Assembly (NCBI GenBank): GCA_037126765.1
Contig: JBBCBC010000030.1
Span: 10,562,786 to 10,626,785 of the forward strand
Reading direction: 5' to 3'
Origin: Stenogyne calaminthoides
Lineage: Eukaryota > Streptophyta > Magnoliopsida > Lamiales > Lamiaceae
Length of the DNA: 64,000 bases
Part shown: positions 21,358-32,508 of the stretch, in pieces
Numbering within the stretch: the stretch's first letter is position 1
How the letters are laid out: the number at the start of each line of letters is the position of its first letter
The notes under the pieces: generated by a model
Told to the model about the DNA's origin: nothing
Seen by the model: only the letters and a program-made list of their open reading frames with translations
Database searches by the model: none
Made by a program: the position numbers and the translations under genes

Positions 21358-22583
21358 TGTTGGGAAATGAATTTAAAAAAAAAAAGAGGATTTTGATTAG
21401 ATCCCAAAACCCCTGAGTATGACATGTTCAGGATAATCTTGATAGATGGGTCGATTCGCTTTTAGAATGTTCGGGATATTATCTCGCACTGTGTATAGTC
21501 GGATATAGAACAAAGCGGTTTCAAGACTCAAGAAGAAACCGAGATCTTGAAGGCTCGAGAGAAACCAAGGCTCGAGAGAAACACGAAGACTCGAGAGAAC
21601 CTCAAGACTCGAGAGAACTCGAAGACTCGGAGAGAAATACTGAAGGCACAGTAATTACTAAAGACTCAGTAATGTACTGAATGCTCAGTATATCCTGAAT
21701 GTTCCGAGGCACTGAAGCTGAGGAATATAGCCGTTGGAATCCAGCTGACGTGGACCAACAAAGAGGAAGACAACCAGCCTGAAAAAGCTGCAGAACTTAC
21801 AAAGAATAGTATGGATTTGAATGTGATTCTCTCCAACGGTAACATTCAAATCCACACTATAAATACAAGTTCTTCCTTCATTATCGTGTGTGGATGCGTG
21901 GAGATTATGCACAAAAAATGCTACAAAGCCAAAGAGCGTTATAGTCAAAGATTCCCACCCAGAACACAAGTCCAGAGATATACAAATATATTCAAAGAGT
22001 GTTCTAGAACTCAACCTAAGCAACCCACGATGTATTATAAGCTTAGAGAGATTTTCCCAACCTTAGCATTGAGGCTAAACCATTGTAAGGGAAAATCTCA
22101 CCATAGTTGGAGACAACACCAAACCCAAACCCAGTGGTGAAGTGAGGTAGTTGTTAGGCAATCCCGAGTGAGGGTGATAAGTCCCGTTGGAGTGTGAACT
22201 CGTTAAACATCCGTAGGGCAATCCCGTGGAGGGTGATAAGTCCCGAGGCGAACCCGAGAGAGGTTATAAGTCCGGGTTCGAGTGTGAGCTCGGTGAAATA
22301 TCTATAGGCAATCCCGTGGAGGGTGATAAGTCCCGTTTGAAGGAATTTCCTAGAGAGGGAGAGTGGATGTAGGACCGGTTGTCCGAACCACTATATATTC
22401 TGTGTTGTTTACTGCTTTATGTTTATACTTGTCATATGCATCTAGTTATAAGCAAAACACAACACATGAGCTTAAAAAAAAAATTGGTATCACTCTTGCC
22501 CTCACCCCCTCGCTTTATATGCACCAAATAAAACGTTTTTGCTTCAGACGCCATAAAAATAGGTTTTCCCACCGGGACCAACA
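21358..22583 (+). repeat. 3' LTR of the non-autonomous element
   Basis: 1226 bp, TGTTGGG...CCAACA, followed by the TATAT duplication and a TA tract. It contains the same hairpin and TATA box (21809-21865) and the GTGATAAGTCCCG repeats (22150-22340). At 21640-21720 it keeps CAGTAATG, ACTGAATGCTCAG and similar strings where the other LTR shows CAAAGAATG, CTTGAATGCTTTC and similar. Confidence 0.92.
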
Positions 22584-22689
22584 TATATATATATATATAT
22601 CCGTCTCTTTCAACGACTAATAATTTAGGGAGATGTTCCGTCAAAAAATAAATAGATTAGGAAAATGATTCAAATGACACTTGAAAGAG

Positions 22690-22910
22690 TGAGTCTCATA
22701 TGGTGCAGTATGCACTCACTATGAGTGCATTTTAGAAATATTCAACTTATTATATTGAAAGATTTAATTTATTTACACTGAATTATGCAATTATTTTGTC
22801 ATATTAATAATTGTAAGGTTCAGTCTAAATAAATTACATCTTTCGGTATAAAAAATCACATGTTTCTAAAATGCATTATGAGTGCACGGTGCACCTAGAT
22901 GCATACAAGG
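22690..22910. mobile_element. MITE-like inverted repeat, GTGCA-ended family
   Basis: The arm CACTATGAGTGCATTTTAGAA is mirrored by TTCTAAAATGCATTATGAGTG, and the inner parts (TTGAAAGATTTAATTTATTT against AAATAAATTACATCTTTC) also pair. GTGCA.. and ..TGCAC lie at the ends. Relatives are at 23395-23600, 50670-50885 and 53240-53460. The superfamily is not assigned. Confidence 0.65.
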
Positions 22911-24149
22911 CTTAGTCTATTTGAAATATTCCAAAACACTACTCACAAGTTAATTTTTGTGTTTAGAAAAAATATATTTTAGCAAAATTTAAAAATCAAA
23001 ACACTACTCACAAGTTACTAAAAGAGTACCCTATAAATTGATTTTTATAGTATTGTAGACGCTTAAGACAGCGATATTAAAATTTATAATATCAAAATGA
23101 ATTGAGAATGTATAAAAAGATAAAACGTATAACGAAACATGAATCAAAATTCGAAACTAAAATAAAAAAGATTGCCATTGATGAACGTTGAATATTTACA
23201 ATAGAAATCAGATACTATTTTTAGAAGAAAAAGAGATGAAAATAACCGTATGAATCAAAGTAAGTCTAATATGTGCTGAAGTAGCATCGTACGCTATGTT
23301 ACTAAAATAGTGAATAGACAATTAAAAATAGGACGGAGGGATCACTATTTTGTTTATCAATTAATAACTTGTCTTTTTAGTTGTTGACTCTATCTTTGAC
23401 TCTACTATATAGAGTATGTGAGTTAGTTTTGTTATACTGAAAAAAGTAATTTATTTATACTTAATTGTGCAATTATTAATATGAAAAAATAGTTGCGCAA
23501 TTAAATATAAATAAATTGTATTTTTCAGTATAACAATTTACACGATTTTAAAATGCACTATGAGTATACAGTGTATCTGGATATAAATGTGATCCCCTCT
23601 TTATTTAATTAATTTTGTTATTGAGCTTTAATTATGTTGCAGTTTATTTCTTGTTGAGTCGGGGCCTTGTTTTGCCCAACAAAACATAGTATTTATTCCT
23701 TGTAAAAATTGATCGGCAGCTTTTTGATTATTAAGAAAAATTGGGATTTTCCAATCTCTCTTGTATTTACTAGGTTCTCGATGCGTCAGAGATTTTGCTG
23801 AAGAAAAAATGACATGTTTGAAATGTGTATACATATATTGTACTATTGCTATTTTTTAGGATATTTATGTTAATATTGTTGATAGAATATGAGATATTTT
23901 TAAATATAAGAAATGTCTTATTTTATGTAGTTAGTACATGTATGATGTATAATTTTTTAATTAAAGTTGCAATTTGTGTTTATAAAAGAAAAAAGAAAAG
24001 GATAAAATTCATCTTTCCGGATAAAAACATACATTAACATTGTTGGATCATTTTATTAATTAAAGTAATATTTACTTTTCGAAAGCAGAAACATTGTTGG
24101 GAACAATTAGTATCGTGATCATTAATGAAAAGTTTCTCCACTATCGTAT
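22911..24149. other. AT-rich spacer with a degraded GTGCA-family repeat (about 23395-23600)
   Basis: At 23430-23560 GTTATACTGAAAAA and TTTTTCAGTATAAC form inverted arms around an AT-rich middle, resembling the 22690 MITE. GGACGGAGGGATC at 23332 may be a Stowaway end. No credible coding sequence was found in the rest. Confidence 0.5.
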
Positions 24150-24151
24150 TA

Positions 24152-24431
24152 CTCCCTCCATTTTTTAATAGATGTCATTTTGAAGTTTTTAAGATAAAAT
24201 AAGGGCATTTTTTTTTTCAAAATTAATTTTAATTAATATTATTTAAATATTTTTAACAACAATTGCTATTGGCTGAAAAAATATACACATAACATTTTAT
24301 AAGAAATTTGAAATTTAAAATTACCATATTAAGTGTAAATGTGAGATAAAGGGGGAGAAAATTCCATAACGACATCTAATTTAAAAATATTTCAAAAGGC
24401 TAAAACGACATCTAATTAAAAATGGAGGGAG
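24152..24431. mobile_element. Stowaway-type MITE
   Basis: Inverted ends CTCCCTCCATTTTTTAATAG and its counterpart ending ATGGAGGGAG, flanked by TA on both sides (24150-24151, 24432-24433), 280 bp long with no ORF. TA target duplication and CTCCCTCC ends are typical of Tc1/Mariner-derived Stowaway elements. The same family, reversed, starts at 63949. Confidence 0.88.
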
Positions 24432-24703
24432 TATTAGGTAATCTAAATAAATATGGAGCATGTATATCAATAACAAAAAAACATAAAAATATAATATCAA
24501 AGAATATAAATTTTTCCGTGAAACTTATTCGTAGTATAAAATTGATACAATTACATTTATAAATTGATATTATTAATTTTATAAATTAATATTAATAATA
24601 TTTTAATACTATTATCATAATTTATAAGTGTAATAAAATTAATTGGTAAATATACTAATATTTATTTATAAGTGTAAAAGTATACATTTGATACTAAATA
24701 CTA

Positions 24704-24974
24704 CTCCCTCCGTCCTATTTTTGATTATCCGGTTACTGTAGACACAAAAATTAAGAAAAAGTAGGAGATAATAGTATTAAATGGTGTAAAGTAGGTAAAG
24801 TGGGTTTGGTGGAGGGAAATAATAGTATTAAATGGTGTAAAGTGGGTTTGGTGGAGAGAAATAATAGTATTAAATAGTATTGAAAGTTAATTTATTTCCT
24901 TTTTAGGAAATGTACAAACAAAATTAGGACGTCTATTTATGAAAAATGGACAATCAAAATTAGGACAGAGTGAG
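24704..24974. mobile_element. Second Stowaway-type MITE
   Basis: Begins CTCCCTCCGTCCTATTTTTG and ends AAAATTAGGACAGAGTGAG, flanked by TA on both sides, 271 bp. It contains an internal duplication of AATAATAGTATTAAATGGTG (near 24767 and 24818), a Stowaway of a different subfamily from the one at 24152. Confidence 0.87.
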
Positions 24975-25489
24975 TATAACTTATCCATGAGATCTTGATA
25001 TTAGATATGCACTAGAGGATGGAATCTCAATTGTCTAATTACATAGACATGACGGAGCCACGTGGGGTCCGGGTGCAGGGCGCAATAAGGCCCCAGCAAT
25101 TTTTAAATTGTTTTGTGTGTTACGTGTGTGTATATATATATATATTTTGTATTTTCTATTTCGTAAATATAAATGATAACAGCTCATAATCGTTGTGTAG
25201 GTGAGTAGGTTTTCCTCCTTTAGAGAACCAGGTGCTGCAGTCCCTTGCAATTCCATTTCATAATTCATTTTCAATTTTTCCAAATTTGTCATTTTTTCAG
25301 AATCTTTTTGACGACTGAGATCGGTATTGACTTAGCACAAGATTGATACTTTTATGCTTAGTTTTACACTCTTTCTTTTGAATCCCTATTTCTCAATAAT
25401 ATTTAGTCTTCCTTACACTTTTTCTATTTTAGGGAATATACATTTTTTTATCATGTTATTTTGACTCATTTTAAACTTAGTCCTACTAA

Positions 25490-25780
25490 TTTATAATTTT
25501 TAATCTTGATCCTGTAATTTTATAAAATTCGATTTTTTTTCGTCCCTTATCGACTACTAGTTACACAATAGCGGGTAATAGGATTAAAAAGTCAAATTTT
25601 CTAAAGTTACAAGACGAAGATCATAATTTACAAATTTTGATTTTAGTCAAATAATTTAAAAAAAAATTGACTTTTTAATCCTGTTACCTGCTATTGCAGG
25701 TAACTAGTCGGTGATAGAACAAAAAAAGTAGAATTTTATGAAGTTACAGGACCAAGATAAAAAAAAAATAGAAATTAAGC
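25490..25780. repeat. Foldback element, tandem copy 1
   Basis: Long inverted arms of about 100 bases meet near 25640. The left arm is altered here (TTACACAATAGCGGG where the other copies have TTACCTGCAATAGCAGG). The right arm TACCTGCTATTGCAGGTAAC is intact. Confidence 0.75.
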
Positions 25781-26057
25781 GGGATCAAGATCAAAATGGG
25801 TTAAAAGTTCTTGCGACAAAAAAAGACCAATTTTCCTTTATTTTATCAGAAAACAAATTATTAAAAATGAATGATTGGATATAAACAATATCCTGTACCA
25901 GATGAATTCTGTACATGATTGCTAATTAGCATGTTAGAATTTTTTTAGGATTAACGATGCACTCGTACATAATTGCTAATACTTAGTCTTCCTTACACTA
26001 AAAACGTAAAAACCATGTGATTATTTTCTTATAGACTAATGTTTACTCATAGACTAA

Positions 26058-26310
26058 GGGTCCGATTGGTGGTAATGGAAGTGGGTAATAAAAATCACTT
26101 CTATTGATGTTGATTGGTAGTGTTGATGCACAAGAAATGGGAATAAAAAACAATTGATTCTTGCTCACTAATCAATCCATCTCACATGATACCCATTGTA
26201 GATGTTCTAACCAAGCCATAACAATCCAATCAATAACCCTTGGTGATTGACCCCTCAATGATACTCATTACCATTACCATTATCATTCTCTAGTCATACC
26301 AAGAGGGTAT
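26058..26310. mobile_element. MITE-like segment with CCGCTTGG-type ends, tandem copy 1
   Basis: Starts GGGTCCGATTGGTGGTAATG and ends CATTCTCTAGTCATACCAAG + AGGGTA, an imperfect inverted repeat. The third copy shows it best (GGATCCGCTTGGTT against ACCAAGCGGGTA). It resembles Tourist/Harbinger MITEs. Target duplications are unclear. Confidence 0.5.
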
Positions 26311-26533
26311 ATCCAATTGTCACGGTTAATTTTGTCATGTCTTGATCTCGAGAAATCGTCTTAATAGCCTTCATCGTTCGTCTCGAAAAGCTTCCACTAG
26401 ATCGTCTTGAAAAAAAAAATTCCTTGTCAAGCCACGTCACGGACCAACTCGCGGGTCGGGGTGCACGCCTTGCACCCGACCCGGCCATGTCCACTGCGCC
26501 CGTGCACGCACGCCAGGCGCCCAGTGCACGTCG

Positions 26534-26672
26534 CCTAGGTGTATGCCGAAATTTCAGAATACCGAATTTTCGATACGACAACGGTATGATATTTTCCGGT
26601 ATCGAAATTTTCGATACGATAACGGTATGACGATAAAATTTTCCCAGACATCTTGATCCATCCACACCTTTA
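26534..26672. mobile_element. Small hAT-like inverted-repeat element, tandem copy 1
   Basis: Starts CCTAGGTGTATGCCGAAATT and has internal GGTATCGAAATTTTCGATAC pairing, as in hAT-type MITEs with GGTATACCGAAAT cores. The right end here reads ACACCTTTAG instead of ACACCTAGG. Confidence 0.5.
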
Positions 26673-27129
26673 GACAATGAAGGAGCCACGTGGGGTCCGG
26701 GTGCAGGGCGCAATAAGGCCCCAGCAATTTTTAAATTGTTTTGTGTGTTACGTGTGTGTATATATATATATATTTTGTATTTTCTATTTCGTAAATATAA
26801 ATGATAACAGCTCATAATCGTTGTGTAGGTGAGTAGGTTTTCCTCCTTTAGAGAACCAGGTGCTGCAGTCCCTTGCAATTCCATTTCATAATTCATTTTC
26901 AATTTTTCCAAATTTGTCATTTTTTCAGAATCTTTTTGACGACTGAGATCGGTATTGACTTAGCACAAGATTGATACTTTTATGCTTAGTTTTACACTCT
27001 TTCTTTTGAATCCCTATTTCTCAATAATATTTAGTCTTCCTTACACTTTTTCTATTTTAGGGAATATACATTTTTTTATCATGTTATTTTGACTCATTTT
27101 TAAACTTAGTCCTACTAATTTATAATTTT

Positions 27130-27410
27130 TTAATCTTGATCTCAGTAATTTTATAAAATTCGATTTTTTCGTCCTGCCACCGACTAGTTACCTGCAATAG
27201 CAGGTAATAGGATTAAAAAGTCAAATTTTCTAAAGTTACAAGACGAAGATCATAATTTACAAATTTTGATTTTAGTCAAATAATTTAAAAAAAAATTGAC
27301 TTTTTAATCCTGTTACCTGCTATTGCAGGTAACTAGTCGGTGATAGAACAAAAAAAGTAGAATTTTATGAAGTTACGTGACCAAGATAAAAAAAAAAAAT
27401 GAGAAATTAA
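27130..27410. repeat. Foldback element, tandem copy 2
   Basis: Arms ACTAGTTACCTGCAATAGCA and TGCTATTGCAGGTAACTAGT are exact complements and continue outward and inward (GGATTAAAAAGTCAA against TTGACTTTTTAATCC). Each arm also contains its own small palindrome CCTGCAATAGCAGG. Confidence 0.82.
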
Positions 27411-27686
27411 GCGGGATCAAGATCAAAATGGGTTAAAGTTGCACGACAAAAAGACCAATTTTCCCTTTATTTTATCAGAAAACAAATTATTAAAAATGAA
27501 TGATTGGATATAAACAATATCCTGTACCAGATGAATTCTGTACATGATTGCTAATTAGCATGTTAGAATTTTTTTAGGATTAACGATGCACTCGTACATA
27601 ATTGCTAATACTTAGTCTTCCTTACACTAAAAACGTAAAAACCATGTGATTATTTTCTTATAGACTAATGTTTACTCATAGACTAA

Positions 27687-27945
27687 GGGTCCGCTTGATT
27701 GGTGGTAATGGAAGTGGGTAATAAAAATCACTTCTATTGATGTTGATTGGTAGTGTTGATGCACAAAAGAATGGGAATAAAGAAACAATTGATTACCCTC
27801 ACTCAATCAATCCATCTCACATGATACCCATTGTAGATGTTCTAACCAAGCCATAACAATCCAATCAATAACCCTTGGTGATTGACCCCTCAATGATACT
27901 CATTACCATTACCATTATCATTCTCTAGTCATACCAAGAGGGTAT
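27687..27945. mobile_element. MITE-like segment with CCGCTTGG-type ends, tandem copy 2
   Basis: Second copy of the 26058 segment, starting GGGTCCGCTTGATTGGTGG and ending ATACCAAGAGGGTA. Confidence 0.5.
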
Positions 27946-28165
27946 ATCCAATTGTCACGGTTAATTTTGTCATGTCTTGATCTCGAGAAATCGTCTTAAT
28001 AGCCTTCATCGTTCGTCTCGAAAAGCTTCCACTAGATCGCCTTGAAAAAAAAAAATTCCTTGTCAAGCCCGCCACGGACCAACTTCGCGGGTCGGGTGCA
28101 CGCTTGCACCGACCGCCATGTCCATCGCGCCCGATTACCGCACGCCAGCGCCTAAAGGCACGTCG

Positions 28166-28304
28166 CCTAGGTGTATGCGAAATTTCGAATATCGAATTTT
28201 CGATAATGACAACCAGTATGATATTTTCCTCCTATATCGAAATTTTCGATACGATAACGGTATGACGATAAAATTTTCCGTATGCCGTACCATCCACACC
28301 TAGG
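28166..28304. mobile_element. Small hAT-like inverted-repeat element, tandem copy 2
   Basis: 139 bp with ends CCTAGGTGTATGC and CATCCACACCTAGG, and an internal ATCGAAATTTTCGATACG palindrome. This is the better preserved copy. It lies at the junction between tandem units 2 and 3. Confidence 0.55.
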
Positions 28305-28749
28305 TACAATGAAGGAGCCACGTGGGGTCCGGGTGCAGGGCGCAATAAGGCCCCAGCAATTTTTAAATTGTTTTGTGTGTTACGTGTGTGTATATATATA
28401 TATATTTTGTATTTTCTATTTCGTAAATATAAATGATAACAGCTCATAATCGTTGTGTAGGTGAGTAGGTTTTCCTCCTTTAGAGAACCAGGTGCTGCAG
28501 TCCCTTGCAATTCCATTTCATAATTCATTTTCAATTTTTCCAAATTTGTCATTTTTTCAGAATCTTTTTGACGACTGAGATCGGTATTGACTTAGCACAA
28601 GATTGATACTTTTATGCTTAGTTTTACACTCTTTCTTTTGAATCCCTATTTCTCAATAATATTTAGTCTTCCTTACACTTTTTCTATTTTAGGGAATATA
28701 GATTTTTTTATCAAGTCATTTTGACTCATTTTAAACTTAGTCCTACTAA

Positions 28750-29035
28750 TTTATAATTTTTAATCTTGATCCTGTAATTTTATAAAATTCGATTTTTTCG
28801 TCCTGTCACCGACTAGTTACCTGCAATAGCAGGTAATAGGATTAAAAAGTCAAATTTTCTAAAGTTACAAGACGAAGATCATAATTTACAAATTTTGATT
28901 TTAATCAAATAATTTAAAAAAAAAATTGACTTTTTAATCCTGTTACCTGCTATTGCAGGTAACTAGTCGGTGATAGAACAAAAAAAGTAGAATTTTATGA
29001 AGTTACAGGACCAAGATAAAAAAATCGTAAATTAG
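28750..29035. repeat. Foldback element, tandem copy 3
   Basis: Best preserved copy: CCGACTAGTTACCTGCAATA pairs with TATTGCAGGTAACTAGTCGG, and pairing extends outward (CCTGTAATTTTATAAAATTC against GAATTTTATGAAGTTACAGG). Arms are about 100 bases around a loop of about 60. Confidence 0.85.
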
Positions 29036-29310
29036 CAGGATCAAGATCAAAATGGGTTAAAGTTGCATGACAAAAAGACCAATTTTCCCTTTATTTTATC
29101 AGAAAACAAATTATTAAAAATGAATGATTGGATATAAACAATATCCTGTACCAGATGAATTCTGTACATGATTGCTAATTAGCATGTTAGAATTTTTTTA
29201 GGATTAACGATGCACTCGTACATAATTGCTAATACTTAGTCTTCCTTACACTAAAAACGTAAAAACCATGAGATTATTGTCTTATGGACTAATGTTTACT
29301 CATAGACTAA

Positions 29311-29572
29311 GGATCCGCTTGGTTGGGGATAATGAAAGTGTGTAATGTAAATTACTTTTATTGATGTTGCTTGGTAGTGTTGATGCACAAGTAATGAGAA
29401 TAGAAGTAAGGAATTGATTACCCTCACTCAATCAATCCACCTCACATGATACCCATTGTAGATGTTCTAAACAAGCCATAACAATGCAATCAATAACCCT
29501 TGGTGATTGACCCCTCAATGATATTCATTATCATTATCATTACCATTCTCTAGTCATACCAAGCGGGTATAT
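29311..29572. mobile_element. MITE-like segment with CCGCTTGG-type ends, tandem copy 3
   Basis: Starts GGATCCGCTTGGTTGGGGAT and ends ATACCAAGCGGGTA, more diverged than copies 1 and 2. The tandem homology stops at its right end, so this element may mark the array boundary. Confidence 0.55.
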
Positions 29573-30809
29573 TTTAAAAATATTACTCCATTAAATTGTT
29601 GATTATTAAAAGAATTTAAGATTAAAGTCTAAATTCTTGTTGCCATTCAAAATTTGTCATGAAAATAGAATATTTTAGTAAAGTATATTTTTGGAGTTTC
29701 AGTATCCCATTTTCAAGATTTTGCACATTTATATTTTTTACGAGTTACGACATTCATCGTCCAACTAATAAAATAGTTAAAAATTGAAATTTTGAAGGAC
29801 GTTGGGGTTTAGATTCTTATAAAAGAAAGAAAACGATTTTTATTATCTTAGCTGTTCGGATACTGTTTCGCTGCGAAAATCAAACCTTCCTCCAAAATAT
29901 AACGAAAGTAACTTGTTCAATTTTTAAAAATGGATGAAGTGAATTATCAATTTTATAGTGATTTTTTTTATAAGTATAATATTATTTAGTCTTTATATAT
30001 AATTATACCCTATCGGGGCCAAAAATCTTACCTCCGTCTGATCACCAAGATTATTATTTATCATGTTTATATTATATAGCGACAAATTTAAACTATTAAA
30101 TGTGTGACATCACTATTATGTATAAATATTATAACTGTTCAGAAAATACATGATCTTTTAAATATCGATAACACATATACATAATAGTGGTAACAATTAT
30201 ACATAATAGTAACACTTGGCCAAAAAAATGGGTTCACAAACATTATTATCATTTTAAATGAAAATGAGTAATGATCGATCTACCTTACCCTCACTCCCTA
30301 AATTTGTTATATTATTTTGCATACCCCTAATTATTCCTCCATGTGTTCACTTTTATTATGTCGTCATGGCTTTCTTAGTTACGAAATATTTTAAATGAGA
30401 CTAATAATACAAATATAGGTTTACTTCTTATAATTTTCTGAAAGATAGAAAGAGGCAAAATTCTAAAATTTCATAAGATACAACATATATAATGCTATTT
30501 TTTTTATAGAATCTAATCTACAGGAGGGTGTTGGGTTATGTTTTTAGCTGTGTTCGATCAAAATGATCCTTTAGAGTTTTGGTTCAGTTTTACTTATAAA
30601 TATTTATCCGTTTCATTGTATTTGTTATCTTAAAAAATATTAGTAAATCTTTTGGCTTGGTAGTACTCTAGACGTAGTCATTCCCGACGAACTGGGTAAT
30701 CAAATATGAGTTATTTAATTTCATTTTCTCTCAATTTATCTATAATTGCAGTTTAAATCCTAAACCACCTCATATAATTGTCATGTGCTAAAGAAATTTG
30801 AGTTAAATA
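29573..30809. other. AT-rich spacer
   Basis: No ORF, repeat family or RNA gene could be supported in this 1.2 kb, which separates the tandem array from the LINE. Confidence 0.6.
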
Positions 30810-32508
30810 ACTGTTGAGGAAATTAATCTGGAAAGAAGGTCTATTTTCTCAAAAGGCCAAAAATAGGTGGTTACTCGAGGGGGACGTCAGCTACAACTTC
30901 TTTCATGGTTGGATTAACAAGAAATTCAAATCAAATGGTATCATGGGACTCATGGTGGATGGAAGATGGACATAATCTGTTGAAGATGTGAGAGCAGAAG
31001 TGTACAACCATTTCAAGAAGCATTTTGAAGCTAGAGAGTTCCCAAAAATTCAGCTGCTCGATAACCTGGTGTCTAAAACGTTGGATAACTGTGTTAATGA
31101 ATTCCTGGGGGCTCCGTTCACTGAAGAAGAGATCAAGAATGCAATATGGGCTTGTAACTCTAGTAAAAGCCCCGACCGACAGGTTTTTTCGCTTAAGCTT
31201 TCTTTAAAAAAAAAACGGGGATGTTGAAGAATGAGATAATGTTGATGATGGATGAGTTTCACTCGAACGGGAAGTTAGTCAAGGGGTTGAATTCATCTTT
31301 TATCGCCTTGATTCCTAAAAATGACCAAGCCCAATCCCTTAATGAATTCCGACCAATTTTCCTTATTGGCAGCCTTTACAAGATTGTTGCTAAGACCCTG
31401 ACAATTAGACTAAGTAAAGTTCTGGATCCGATAATTTCAGAAAATCAGTCGGCGTTTGTGGGAGAGAGACAGATTTTGGATGGAATTGTAGTCCTGAATG
31501 AAATGATGGACAAAGCAAAGAAGAAGAAACTCCAAAGAATTTTCTTCAAAGTGGACTTCGAGAAGACGTACGACTCGATTGATTGGGGATATCTTGAGGA
31601 TATGATGGTAAAGATGAACTTCAGCCCGAAATGGAGGAGTTAGATGAAAGAGTGTGTGTCTATAACATCGTCCTCGGTACTAGTGAATGGGTGCCCGACC
31701 AAAGAATTCAAGCTTGAAAGAGGAATTCGACAGGGTGATCCTTTGTCACATTTCTTGTTTCTTATTGCAGCAGAAGGACTAAGTCTTTTGATTTCTAGAG
31801 CAGTGGAAACTGAGATCCTTGAACCAATCACGGTGGGGAAAGACAAAGTCAAAGTGTCCCATTTGCAATACGCGGATGACACCATCTGTTCTTGTCCAAG
31901 CAAGTTCAACAATATTCGCACCATAAAGTATATTTTGAGGTTGTTCGAACTTATATCCGGGTTGAAAGTTAACTTTCATAAAAGTTCCTTGTGGGGATTT
32001 AATATGGACATCAATGTGTTGAGTGATATGTGAAGAATTTTGGGCTGTGACGGTGGTCTCCACCGTTCTCCTACCTTGGGATGAACATGGGGGTTAACCA
32101 TAAGAAGGAGGAGTCATGGAAAAATCAGTTGGACAAGATCCGAAAGAGGTTGGCGAAATGGAGCGGCAAACACATCTCATTTGGGGGGAGAATCACCTTG
32201 ATCCAAGCAGTTTTATTTGCGATCTCGTTATACTGTTTATCCTTTTATCGTAGTCCAAAAAAAATTATTAAAGAAATTACCCAGATTCAAAGAGAATTTT
32301 TATGGGGGGGGGGATGTGAGGCTCGTAGCAAAACACCTTGAGTGGGATGGGGGGAAGTGTGTAAGGAAAAAGAGTTGGGGGGTCTAGGTATCAAAGATGT
32401 GGGAGATTCAATTGTGCTCTTGTTAGAAAATGGGTGTGGAGATTTGTGAGTGAACCAAATAGGCTATAGACGAGGGTTGTGAAATCGAGATGTGAGTGGT
32501 TTTGTTTG
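30810..32508 (+). pseudogene. LINE ORF2 fragment: reverse transcriptase
   Basis: The start reads RWLLEGDVSYNFFHGWINKK, the usual linker before RT, then EEEIKNAIWACNSSKSPD (30988-31227). After a shift in an A-run the RT follows: ALIPKNDQ...LNEFRPIFLIGSLYKIVAK, SENQSAFVGERQILDG, KVDFEKTYDSIDW (motif A, catalytic Asp), ERGIRQGDPLSHFLF (motif B), LQYADDTI (motif C, YADD) and a C-terminal thumb ending KRLAKWSGKHISFGGRITLI...FLWGG. In-frame stops at 31641, 32031 and 32339 each fall where plant LINEs have Trp. The frame runs to the LTR insertion at 32508 and resumes at 45716. Confidence 0.88.
32504..32508. other. Target-site duplication of the Gypsy element (left)
   Basis: GTTTG immediately before the LTR start TGTCGCG. 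The same five bases follow the other LTR at 45711-45715. Confidence 0.92.

Larger units (their letters stand above)
17935..22583 (+). mobile_element. Non-autonomous Sirevirus-related LTR retrotransposon
   Basis: Two long LTRs (17935-19131 and 21358-22583) flank about 2.2 kb with PBS copies and a PPT but no gag or pol motif. TATAT lies on both sides (17930-17934 and 22584-22588), which fits a 5-bp target duplication inside a TA-rich tract. The LTRs start TGTTGGGAAATGAATTT and end GGACCAACA. The LTR shares the GTAGGACCGGTTGTCCGAAC / CCACTATATATTC arrangement with the first element. The interior shares about 1.1 kb with the first element's post-pol region. It looks like a deletion derivative that would depend on proteins from an autonomous relative. 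Confidence 0.88.
25051..29572. repeat. Three tandem copies of a 1.63-kb unit
   Basis: Copies start at 25051, 26679 and 28311, each with GGAGCCACGTGGGGTCCGGG. The first two are about 1628 and 1632 bp and the third ends early, near 29572. Each carries the same first 1.26 kb: a TATATATA tract, a long foldback and a MITE-like segment. Copies 1 and 2 add about 370 bp containing a 140-bp hAT-like inverted repeat. Two readings are open: tandem duplication, or LTR-internal-LTR-internal-LTR of a small retroelement. I could not define TG...CA ends, so I prefer tandem duplication. A minus-strand 85-codon frame (MTNLEKLKMNYEMEL...) repeats in each copy but has no recognisable domain. Confidence 0.88.

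Noticed and set aside
17883..22612. ATCCGTCTCTTT on both sides of the second element as a long target duplication
   Set aside because: The repeat is offset from the LTR ends by the poly-A and TA tracts. TATAT directly at the ends is the better duplication.
23628..23834. A 68-codon minus-strand ORF
   Set aside because: No recognisable motif, AT-rich surroundings and no repeat or promoter context to support it.
26294..26920. A 208-codon minus-strand ORF
   Set aside because: It spans the junction of two tandem units and a hAT-like MITE. The first 80 codons repeat in each unit and no domain is recognisable. Most likely a chance frame.
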